Source of the DNA: Anaeramoeba flamelloides
Taxonomy: Eukaryota; Metamonada; Anaeramoebidae
DNA: 64,000 bases
Direction: 5' to 3'
Assembly: GCA_027625915.1 (NCBI GenBank)
Contig: JANTQA010000045.1
Location: 1,612,001 to 1,676,000, forward strand
Shown here: piece after piece, positions 12,959 to 24,900 of the stretch
How positions within the stretch are numbered: position 1 is the stretch's first letter
Layout: every line of letters starts with the position of its first letter
Translations under genes and position numbers: made by a program
The notes under the pieces: generated by a model
Database searches by the model: none
Told to the model about the DNA's origin: nothing
What the model saw: only the letters and a program-made list of their open reading frames with translations

Positions 12959-15685
12959 TTATATTTCCTTAGAATTATTTTTGTTTTTTGTTGATGATAA
13001 TTTAGCTTGTTTAGGGAATTGGTCAATAGTGTGATTATTAAGGGTATTATTTTTAATTTGTTTTTTCATTTTCCTCTTGTTAAAAAATTTAAAAAGATGT
13101 CTTCTCTTTTTTAAGACGCGCAAAACATCCAAACGTGTATCATCAAAAAGATATAAAAAACCAAAACATGATCTAATTGAAAAATTCCATTTGATAAGCT
13201 TTTGAATATGAAAAATAATAGAAATTCCCTCTTCTTTGTATTCTTTCTTCTTTAATATATCAATATCGGAAAAGTTCCAACAATTTAATTGTGGTTTTGT
13301 CAGAATAACACCAGAAATCTCAGGCGATGAATAGGTAATAATTTTTTTATTTGTTACAATATATACAATATTTAATGGGATTTTTGAAAGTTTAAGCATC
13401 ACTCTCCCAATCGACAAACTCAGAATCAAAGGTGTTAGCAACAAATAAGGGAAAATATGCATTTCTATAATTATTAAAAGTTATCATAGAACATATTAAA
13501 TATAAAATAGATAAAAGATTAGTAAAAAGAGAAAACGGAAACAGAAAGAATAATGAAATTTTTAATTACAATTTATTTCAAAACATTGTTTACGAAAAAA
13601 TTATTTTTGATAAATTTATGGATTAAATCAAAAAAAAAACTGTAAAAATTAATAATTTACATTACTGTTATTTTAAAAAAAGTGAATAAATTTTTTTATG
13701 AGAGTATATGAATTAAAAATTTTTTAAAAATTTGTATTTTAATAAAGTGAAACAAAAGATTTGTTATTTTTTTGTCAGAATAAAAACTATTTTATGTTTG
13801 ATATTGTAATAAAGTGTGTACTCTTATAAATAAAGTGTTTTACTTCAGAACACAGCACCTGCTCTTCATTTAAAGGTGGGCCTTTGCCTTTTTAAATTAG
13901 AAAACTTTAAATACAGTGGTGTAAACAACCGGTGTTTTTTATTCTAAACCCATTACTAAAATTATAACTCATGCGAAAAATATTGGCTGACTCTAGAAAT
14001 AAAAGAAACAAATCAATGGGATGACAACAGTATATAAACAAGAAATAGGGTTCATTAAATTAATTTTTAAAAAAGAATTATGAAGATATTGAAAGATTAA
14101 AACGTTAATTTTTTGACAAAAACATGAGAAAAAGATCATTTTTTGAATTTTTTATTTAAAAATCATTTAATCTCAGAAATTTTGAAAATATGATGAAATT
14201 TTTGAAACAAAAGCATTTAATATAAAAGAGCAATTTCGACTAATCAAAGATCTAACCTCTAAAGTTGATTTAAATCTGAACCAAGAATATATAAGTAATT
14301 TCTGGTCTTCCAATAAACAACTCTGAAAAAAAAACACGAGTTAAATTTTAGTAACTGGTTAAATGTTGTCAACACGAGTTATTTACACCATTGTATGTTT
14401 TAATTCTGAAAAAGTTTTCACTTTTTGAAAACATATGTAAAAGTAAACTAGATTTTTGTTTTTCTGTCATTTTCACTATTAATTTTTCAGAGTGGGGATT
14501 TTTTGGTTTTCTACTTTTACCAAATGGTTAACATTGATAGATTTAGAATAATTAGTCAATATCCAAATTAGAATGGTTAAATATTTAATCGATAATTTAG
14601 TAATTATACTGAAAATGGGAAATATATTTTCTAATTTTAACAACTAATTTTAATCAATCAAAAAAATTGATCTTCGTATTTTTGTTAAATTTCCAGGTTT
14701 AAAATGTAAAAGTTCTCAGAAATAATTTTGAATTGTCAAGCACAATTACAATTGTAGCAATAATTTTGATAATTCTTTTTTCCTATACACAAGGACTGGA
14801 AACTGAACCAATCTGTTTTTAATGTTAATGTAATAAAATACCAATAGATTGTCAATTTTTTCTTAAAAGTTTAAAGGTTGAAAAAGGCAGGTATATTTTT
14901 TATTTGACATCTCCTATTCAAAACAAAAATGATTGTAATAATTAAAAACAGTTCTTTGAGCAATTTTAGAGAGAAGACAACTTGGATTTTAAAAAATAAT
15001 CTTTTATCACACAAATAATTGATTTTAGTTTTTCGAGTCTTTTACAAAATGTGTGACAAAGTAGTTTTGAAAATTAAACCTAATAGTGGAACTTCAAACT
15101 CCAATACAATTATTTTCAGAGGTAAATCTAAAACTTATTTTGTCACGTATTTTCAAAAGGGTTTAAAAATGATTACATTTCTTTTGGAGATTGAAAAATA
15201 GTTGATAAAAAAAAATAAGCAAAAAAATGATATCTATATGATCAATCTTCAAAAAAGCGAATGAAGTTGCTTCTTTAAACACCTAATAATTTTTCCAACC
15301 CTTATAATAACCAAAATAAATTTCTGATCAGTTCAAAAAAAGAGCAAACAAAAAAAAAATCAAGTGTTTTACCTAGCATTATTCTTGTTATTGCCATACT
15401 AAGAAAACAACCAAAAGAATAGCCAATGAAAATTAGTATTGTTCCTTTAAACACCCTTTTCGTTTCAGGCCTGCCAATCCAGAGTATTTTCTCGTCCTTT
15501 TCCAGAACTTGCAAAATTGTTAATATCACTTTCTTGGAGATGAATTGGAATTTGGATGCCAGTGATTCAAGCTGTTTGAATTTCTTGGTCGAAGAAAAAA
15601 ATCTCCTGATTTCTTGAACCACTAAATGAATAATAATGAAGGCACTGCAATAGTTAATGTAATTAAAAATTTTAATAGAGTTCAT
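12959..15685 (-). CDS. Small membrane protein with bacterial-PH-like domain, 2 exons
   Basis: Exons 15373-15685 and 12959-13464 join in phase 1 to give 272 residues. The signature of bacterial-type PH-like membrane proteins is visible in order: DEKILWIGRP at residues 64-73, two hydrophobic segments (about 77-103 and 106-124), then YIVTNKKII at 139-147, followed by a beta-rich part and a lysine-rich tail. Neither exon alone has the complete layout; the join restores it, and both splice sites fit (donor GTAAAA, acceptor TATAG). In bacteria such proteins are membrane-anchored with unknown ligands; the function here is unknown. Homology rests on pattern, not on a search. The 1908-base intron carries a MITE. 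The first ATG, at 15685, opens the frame. Confidence 0.65.
13914..14393. mobile_element. TA-flanked MITE in intron of the PH-like gene
   Basis: A 480-base non-coding element flanked by TA on both sides (13912-13913 and 14394-14395). The terminal repeats are CAGTGGTGTAAACAACCGGT on the left and CAATGGTGTAAATAACTCGT read inward from the right. The CAGTG start and TA target suggest Tc1/mariner. Confidence 0.75.
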
Positions 15686-17639
15686 TGTTCGTTTTCTTCA
15701 AGTAAGTATTTTGGAAGACAAACAGAAAAAAATAATTTTTGTTTCACAGAATTTAATTTTGATCGTATCCACTTTCCTTTAGGTGTAATTTCATAAATCC
15801 TAAATTTAAAACTTAAATTTCTTATTAATTCAGGGATAACATGAGCTGTTTCTCTTCGTTAACTATTAATAATTGCATCAAAAATTGGTTTTTTTTTACA
15901 ATTAGATATTTAAAAGTTAAAACTGAATTTTTCCATCTTCAGATCTAAGACAAAAATAATTGGTGTTTCAAAAACTTGGAAAAAAAAATTTTTGTAATCA
16001 AATTAATGTTCAAGTCCTTTGAAAAATGTGTGAAAAAAAAAATAATAGAACAGACGAAATTTAACTTGAGAACCTTCCTTATACCCAACTTCATTCCAGA
16101 GATAAGAATTTTTTTGATCACCCTTTTTGAGAAATGACCCCATTTTTTATTGTCAAAATTCAAAATTCTTGTTTAATTCTTTGTATCCTGTTATTGAAAA
16201 TTTTAAAAGGATCTGCCAAAAGCTTTAAAGTTTTTTAGAATTTCGAACTTTTCTTGACCAAATCTCTCCCTGAAATTCAAATACATTCTAAAAAAAACTG
16301 TAAAACAGTTCAATAGAAAAATCAAAGAGCTATCTATTTTTTAAAATTATTCTTTCAAAATAAAAACCGAAAAAATATAAAATTTTTTCTCATTTCTTAG
16401 CCAAATTCAAGAATACAATTGGTATTTTACAAATCCCATTTGGAAACAAAACTAAAGACTTTTTTAAAAAGGTGTCTCACAAGAGATATAAAAATAGAGT
16501 TCATCAAGTTTATTATTTTTTTTAATTCACTAATTGAAAAGTTTGTTTTCTCATTTTTTGTAAGGCACAAATCGTAACAAACTTTTGTAAAAAAACTTTT
16601 TTCTATTTAAGGGAGAAGACTAATTGTAACTAATTTTGCGGTGATCAGTTTGTTTGTAATTAAATTACTTTCATTTTCTCATTAAGATAGAACTGTTTTT
16701 CTATCCGTTTATAAAAAATATTTTTTTAAAAATTGAATTACATTAGTATTAAAAAAAATCAAGATCCAAACAAGATCATTTGATCATGAAAATCTTGAGT
16801 TTTTTTTTAATTTAATCTCTTTATTATTGAAACTTTGAGATGAAAATTATATTTTTTTGTTTATAAGATGAAAACAACTGGTGAGAAAAACTCGATTAAT
16901 TGTGGTTGTAATCTCTAATTAATTTTTGACAAGAGTTTGGTTGTTTTCAACAAATAATGACCATAATATTTTTGGTAACCTGAATGGTAATTTTTTATTT
17001 ATTAATAGGAAAATGACAATAAGTAAATATCATTTTTGGAAAAAAAGAAATAATTTTTTTGATAAATTGAGAGTGAGATATTTCCTAATAATATAATACC
17101 ATATCAAAAAAGGTTTATACATATCATAAATACAAAATAGGAAAAAACATCAAAATATTTTGCAAGTTTACTAAAATCTCTAAAAATATTATTTAAAATT
17201 GGTTTTTGGAAATTTCTTGGGACTGGACACCATACATAATTATTTAAAAAGTGTGGGAACTTGAAATAAACTTTTTTCTTGATTTTAAAGAGATCTTAGT
17301 GTTTTTTCAGCTTCAAAGTCTTAAAAAAATTTGGAACTTGAAAGAAAAATTTCATTAATTTATTGGAAAATTACAGCAAATCATATTTGTTGCAATTTTT
17401 TTTTTAATTGAATAATTCTTCAAGGGGTTGAGGATTTATCTCTTTTGTTCGTTTTCTTAACCCTTTGATTGAAAATAAGCGTAAAACATTATTAAAATCG
17501 GTATCTTCCATTTATTTCTTCAAATTGCTCCATATTTAAATCAGTAAAAAAAAAAAAATACAACTCAAAAGATAATAATATTTTTTTTAACCTTAAGGAA
17601 AAGTCAATTCTTTTTTCTTTTTTTAAAATTTATTATTTT
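15686..17639. other. Intergenic stretch, no gene seen
   Basis: A+T-rich DNA between the 5' end of the PH-like gene and a decayed coding region. A weak inverted pair around GAAAACAACTGG / GGTTGTTTTC (16870-16955) was noted. Short open stretches here have no protein-like composition. Confidence 0.5.
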
Positions 17640-18503
17640 GGCTTTTACTCTTGAAACCCAACATTGCCAATATCATGTCTTTTCCTTTCCACTTCTTGAT
17701 TAGTATCATTATTGTCTTCTTCAGAACTAAAATTAAACATGTCCCCACCCGATTCTTCTTGGTCTAAATTTTGCATTCTGGCAGATAATTCTTTATTCGA
17801 TCTCTACATTTTTTTTTTGGCTTTCTTCAAGTTGATTCCTGATCTTTATTGCTTGTAATTCAAAACCTTTTCTTTTTTTTTTGTTTTTTGGTGTTAATTA
17901 ATTGATAAAACTATTTGTTGGAATTCATTTCTAATTTTTTTAAATCATTTAGGATCTTTATTGGATCTGTGACATTTGAAAATCTTGTCAGTTGTGAGAC
18001 AGTCTCTTTTTTTTGCACGTGTTTCAACTTCTGGTAAGCCGTATAATAATTCAGTTGATCCTTCTTTTGGGCCTGACTCAAAAAGGTAATTGACTTTGTG
18101 ATTTAATAATTGTTTGTTATGTGTCCGTTGAAAGACTGATCCTAAATATAATGCAATAGATTTGCCAATTGGTGTTTTAAAGAAACTTTTTTGGCTTTCT
18201 TTTGGTTACTTGGCTTTTTTTTCAATCAGTCGTTGCTAAAATCCGTTTTTCAATTTCTTCAAAGATTTTTCTTTTCCTTTCCTTCATATATTTGTTGCGC
18301 CAAGATATCAGAACCCAATCCTTTAATGCGTTTGGTGACACTTTGGAAAATCCCAGTTCTTCTTTCTTCTACCCGATCTAATAAATTACAGTTGTTTTTT
18401 CTGTTCTTTTGGTGGTAATTCTTTCTTCGAATCTTTGACTCTTCATGCAAATACTTGTGCGTCTTCTCAGAAGGGATCAGAACCTTAACGGAGTATTGTC
18501 CAT
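17640..18503 (-). pseudogene. Decayed coding region, unidentified
   Basis: This stretch is richer in G+C than its flanks and reads as protein on the minus strand in several pieces that lie in different frames. One piece contains SVKVLIPSEKTHKYLHEES (near 18440-18495), another RIKGLGSDILAQQIYEG (near 18290-18340), another GKSIALYLGSVFQRTHN (near 18110-18160), and a last acidic piece FSSEEDNNDT (near 17700-17730). I could not connect them with splice sites, so a broken gene is more likely than a spliced one. I do not recognise the family. It lies head-to-head with SYS1, about 480 bases away. Confidence 0.4.
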
Positions 18504-18982
18504 TAAAAATAGCTTAATACGGTAATTTCGTAATTTCAAAAGTGTAAAAAAAAGATAATAGAATAACACCAGAGATGTAACACTAACCAATGTCTTGAGC
18601 CAATATAAGAAAAGAGAGCTTTTTAAAAAAAATGAATAATAAAGTCGACGAAAAAATCGTTTATTTTGAGAGTGAAGATCTGGAATAATTGTTTGTTTCA
18701 CTCTTAGTGGACAGTTTAACTGTGAGGTTTTCTTCTAAACTTAACCTGATACTCCTTTTATCCAAGAAAAAATTTCTTAATATCATATCAATTCAATTCA
18801 CTAATATGATAGAAATAAAAATTTACCAAAAACTTCATATCACATTGTTCGAGATATTTAAGTATAAATAGACAATATTCTAACTTGGAGTCTTTGTGAA
18901 ATAAAAGAATCGACTTATCAACGAAATTTTGAAAAAAACATTTTTTAACAACCTTTTTTTACTCAATCAAATTTATTTAACA

Positions 18983-21900
18983 ATGTTTTTCAATCGCAAA
19001 TATGATCCGTTGTTAATATTATCGCAAATTAGTTTCATTCAAACTATTCAATACTTTTTTTCAAGCGTTTTTTTGTTTTGTATGGATTCTGTCTTCAAAC
19101 AAAATTATTCTTTATCGCAATTGTTTTCTTACAAAAAATTAAAGATCACAACCTTCGAAGGGTGGATTTGTATGATTTCGTTTCTTCTTTCAAGCGTCGC
19201 AACGTAAATTTAGTCTTAAGATTTTTTTTTTTCTTTTTCATTAATTCTTTTGTTCTTTTGTTTTGTTTAACTTAACAAAAGAAGATTTTTTTTTAACAAA
19301 CCACAAGACAAACATGGAAAAAGAACAACAAAAAGACACTCAAAAAAAGTAAATCAAAAAAAGAACAAATACCCCTAATCCCAATCGTAATTCGGTGTTA
19401 TTTAAATTCTTTTACTTCAGCATCAACAATAAAAAAAATTTATCAAACATTATTAAAAATTCATCTTGAATCACCATCCCAAATACAAACCAATCTAAAT
19501 TTTAATGCAGATATGTTCGTAGAAAAACAATTATCTTTTTTTTGTTGTTTCATTTTGGATCTCCTTTTCTCTTTAAAAATCAGGATCTATTGCTTTTTCA
19601 TCAACAATAAATTTGTGCCAATCAATTATTTTCTGTACAAAATACCAATACCAAAAGAAATCGTCTCGACAAACAACAACCAAAATTTTTCTTTGGAATA
19701 CCAGCCCACTACAACCATTTCAACTCTCGTACAACTACAATTATTTTCCAATATCTAAATGAAAATATTTATGCCAATTTCCAAAATGTATTTTAATTAT
19801 TACTGTTACAATCGAAGTAGATGAGTAAAAATTTTGTCTTCGAGTTGTCAAAGGGAGTTTCTTTTAATTGTCTAAAAATATCATAACGACAAGATTTGTT
19901 AAAGATCTTTGGGGTTTCTTGAACTATTATTCATCTAAAAATATTTTGGAATATCTCTTTCGGGAAGGGAGGGGGGGATTTTGTACCGATCTTTAGGTTG
20001 GAAAAAAATTAGGATCATAAGACATTTTAAACTTGTAAAACAAAAGTTAATAACATAAAATCAAATCATTTTCTGATCGATTGTTTCATACTCTTTATTG
20101 GTCACTGTAACTTTTTCAAAAGGGAAAAAACATTAAAAAAAAATAAGGATAAAATTTTAATAATTCAGTTTAAAAAATTTTTTGTTTGATCCAAAATGGA
20201 GATATTTTAGTAATGTATTCTTTGGGCTAATTTTGAGTGTTTGTACAAAAAGAGATCCTGGCAAAACAAAAAAATAAAAATTAAAAATTAATTAAACTAT
20301 TGAGTAAAAAAATAAAATTTGACGAAAAGTGAAGGTTTGGAGTTCAATTCTATCGAAAGTCATTTGTTTTTAGATCAATTGATGGAATTTTTCAAAGCAT
20401 TTTTTATGAAGGTAATTTATCTTTTAAAGTAAATTGAACATTGAAGGCAAATTTTTGAAGTACATGTTTGTTATAGAGTACACAATGATGTTCTTCAATT
20501 CTATTGCTAGTATGAACTTTTTTCCGTTTCATTTAATAACTAAATTTTTTTCTCGAAAATATAAACTTATAAAAAGAATTTTTCACAAAACAAACTTAAC
20601 AAATAAGGTCTAGACCGTGAGGAGTTCATTATACTCGAGCATTGGAAAATTGTTTTTGATCCTTTAAATCATTTTGTTAAAAAAAATAAAAGAAAGATCT
20701 TTTGTTATTGTAAATAATCTGATCTCATCTTTTTACATTTGTAAATTATGTTTTACAGCTTTAAACTGTTTTTAAAATGTTTTTTTTTTTATCTGTCAAG
20801 ATGAGAAATAAGTTGAAAATTGGACAGCTAATTTTATGAATCTTTGTTGTTTTTGATCCAAAAAAATAAAAAACCACGGGTAACACTGTACTAATGAATC
20901 ATTTTTTTTAATTCCATTTAGGATACCAATAGAAACTTTTTAAAATGGATTTTCCAGATTTTCGAAAAATTGACTTTTTTTAACTTTTTAAAAATCACTT
21001 TTTAAAAAATAAAGTCTTTTGTTAAGAGAAAAACAAAGTTTTAAAAAACAATAAAAAACACAACAAAACAAGAAAATATATGAAATAATGAAGCAAAATT
21101 TATTATTCATTTCAAAAAAAAATTCAAGATCAAAAAACTTTTGTACTCATCACCTATTAAGAAAGGCGTTGTTAGGATACCATTTACGAGGTCCCATGGG
21201 TTAACTGATTACAGATTTAGTGTTACTTTGGATCGTGTTTTCCCGTCCCGAAAGAGATATGAAATAAAAATTTTTGTTTTTTAATTGGAAAATTAATGTA
21301 GTGAAAATTTCGGGAAAATTCACACGATCTTGTGAAAACTCATTAACCCACCCAATTTCCTTAAAAAAACCCTTAATATATAAAAAAGGGTATTACCATA
21401 CTGTTAATTGTCAAATAAAAAGATCAAAATTTTCATTAAAGCTTTTTCAAAAAATATCAAACTAAGAATTAAAAGAAAAATCCTCAAAGTTCCCAATTCT
21501 AAAAAGAGAAAATTAATTATTTAGGATCTTTACAGTATCAAAAAATTGGAAATGTTCCAGGATTTATAAAATATAATTTTGGAAGGTTGAGTGAAATTTT
21601 TGTTCCCAAAATTTTGCAACAAATAGTACTGTTTTGTTGTTCATTTTTTAAAAATAACCTTTATAAAGTTCTCTTTTCTAAACTATTTAGAAAAATGATT
21701 TCTATTATTTTAATATCGTAACTCAATGAATAACTGTTTATTGGGGTTTATAAAAAAAAAGAAATTTGAAAAAAAAAAAAAAATGTTGAAAATAAGTTCA
21801 AAATTCTTCTTTTTATTCTTTAAGGGGTACTTAGGATATTGTGCCATGATATTATTAAAGAATATTTTTGGGATCAAAATCATTATTGAGAAGAATAGAA

Positions 21901-24900
21901 CTATAAGAAACCTATTTATACTTTTTTTATTTTGAAATACAGCTATTTTAAAAAAGTGAAAACTTTTTCAGAATTAAAACTTTAAAAAAGTTTAAAAAAA
22001 AAATCTCACTCTTTTATAAAATGTTTGTATATAATTTTTTTATTAAATTTTAATTTTGGATTAAAGATAAACAACAAAATAAACCGTATTTCAAAAATTA
22101 TAAATGTCCTGAAATAATAAATTGTAAAAAAAAAATATATTATATATGGTATTTCCAAAAAAGTGTGGCATTTTTTTTAAATTTCATAAAAAATCATCTT
22201 TGTTAGTGAAAGCTATTCCTTAATTGACAATACCAAATTAAGTTTAATATTAATACCGATTGAATCAATGGCTAAGGTATTTATTTCAAAATATGTTTGT
22301 TGAAATATTTCAAAAAAATGAAAAAAAATATAGTACCTTTTTATATCAAAAACGAGGTACGATAAATTTCAATAAAAAAAACAGAAATATGGAAAGGGTA
22401 CAAATGATTTTTTAAACGGCCAAATACAGTTGTATGTTTTCGATTCTATTAGAAAATTTGTTGAGATTAGACAAGTTATGAAAACAATTTTTTTAATCAA
22501 AAAGAAAATAATAAACACCAATTTTCACCACTAAAAAATATAAGACAAAATCGAGAACAGAAAATTTAATATCTTTTATTTATGTAATACAATACTAAGA
22601 AAAAAATTGAATTATTATCAAGAATCAATCAATGTTAGTTAATGATTTTGGATATTTAAACACTTTTTTGAAGATTGAGTTTGATAAATATATTTTAAAA
22701 TAAATTTGCCCCACTTTCTTGGAAATAGTTTAGTGTTCAACCACAACCAATATTAAATCTTATTAATAATTCGCTTTTCAATTATTATAAATATATAAAA
22801 ACCTGATATTTTAAAAATTAAAAAAAAATAAAACCAAAAATTAATAACAAGTGAGTTACAGTTTTAAAAATGGGTTTTACGGGTTTTTTGTTACTGAACT
22901 TTCACAGAAAAAAGTTTAACAAGAAGATTTTTTGTTAATAATCAATTTTTTTTAAAAGATATTATATCGTCGGAATTTAATTAGTTATTAATTGTCTTTT
23001 TGAAGATCTTTTTACTTTTACACAAGATCTTAGTCAAAAAAAGAAAAATAAAATTCATAAAAAGAAAAAGAAAAACAAAAGAAAAAGAAAAAGAAAAAGA
23101 AAGAAATAAACAAAAGCAAAATAAAAATTTTAAAGAAATTAGAAAAATTGATTTTGATCTAAAAATTGAAAATTTTTTTTGTTGATAAGAATATTGTATA
23201 CAGTCACACAAAACCACTTCCAATAACATTATAATTGGAGAGTCAACATTTTTGAAAAAGAGTTTAGATTACGTTGTTTTTTTCCAAAAAAAAAAAAAAA
23301 AAAAGCATTTTACAAACACAGAATGTAGCATTCGCTAGTAATAATTAAGAAAAAATAAAAGATAATTCTTTTTTTTTTTCAATTTCTTATAAATCATTTT
23401 AAAAAATTTAAAATTTGTTTTGAAAAATATTGGTTGTTATTTTACTAGGTTTGGTAAAAAAATATATCCAAATACTTTAACATCAATATCAAAGATATTT
23501 TTAAATTATATTGTTGTAATAACCAAGATTATTATCAGCACAATATAAATAAAACACTCAACAATAATTCGAGTTGTTTTTTTTTTTTTTTTATGTGGTC
23601 AATCCACTTGTTAAGGGAGTAGCTACCATAAAGTCAAAATTTTCACTTTTTAACATTTTGCAAGAAGATTAGAAAAACAAAATTGTTTGCTTTGTTTGTG
23701 TCTCTTTGCTTTTTAGTATTTAAAGTGCTTGTTGAAAAAAAAATGATTGATTTTTTTTTTCACAAGTGAAATTAAATGCCACAATAAAAGATTAAGTTGT
23801 CTGTTTTATCTACTTTTGGGAATGTTAAATGGTTTTACTTTTGTTCTTATCTCAACATTCTATTCTGGCATTTTATTTTATGTTGTAAAAAAAATTTAAT
23901 AAATTGTTTTTAAAGCAGGCACTTTAAATACTCAAAATCAAACAAAACCACGACTAAATAAACAAGAAAGTTTTCAGATTCAATTGTAAATTAAAAAAAA
24001 AAAAGTGAAAGTGTTGACTTCTGGTATAAGACTCTTATTATAATTGAACTTACTCTAAAATATTAAAAAGGAACAGTATGTACCTTTATCAAAAAAAAAT
24101 AAAATAAAAAAAGCGAGATCATAAACAAATCTTAAGATCTATTATTTTATGTTAAAACCTTTTTGTGAAATATTTTGAATTTAAACTGCTGCTTTAAAAA
24201 AATAATTAGGTCAAGATATTGATTTAACCGAATAGAATTAAAAATATAGAATACACTTAATGGTTTCTATTATCCTGGGTATTTCTATTGTTAGTAAATC
24301 TAATATGGTAATGAGTTGGGATTCAAGGATTATTCCAAAAATAAAAAAAGTAATGTTGATGTAAGTATTCATCAATCAAAATACCAACTAGGTATAAAGC
24401 CAAAAGAAAAAGATCTTTTGATCTGATCACTGATTTAATTTGTTTCTTTTAATTTTATTTTTCAAAATTGATTGTTTTTTTGAAGATCTTTATATATGAT
24501 CAAATTATTATTTTTCTAATTCTAAAATAATTTTAAAATTATCCAAAAAGTTACAAAATATGAAATTGGAATTAATTTTTAATACTGGTATGAAGACCAA
24601 GGCCGTGGTTTGTAGTTTAAATCTTATCAAAATAGAACCTCACAATTCTAAATAATTAGATATTATATTAATTTTAATTCGGAATTGAAATAAAAATGAT
24701 AAATTAATCTTGCAAACAGTAAAAGGAACAATTATTATGAATTCAAAGTATTTTTTAAAATGCACAAAATAATGAATTTTAAAGATTCGAAAGATAATAG
24801 AAAAGGTTATTTTTTGATTTTATTATTCAGATATGTTTTGTTACATTGTTGAGTTAAAGTCGAGTAAATATTGTAAAAAAGTTTTAAATAAATCCAAAGT

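Noticed and set aside
22981-23229. Two overlapping open frames, Lys-rich on plus and Phe/Leu-rich on minus
   Set aside because: They come from an A/G-rich low-complexity tract within repeat R1 copy 2.
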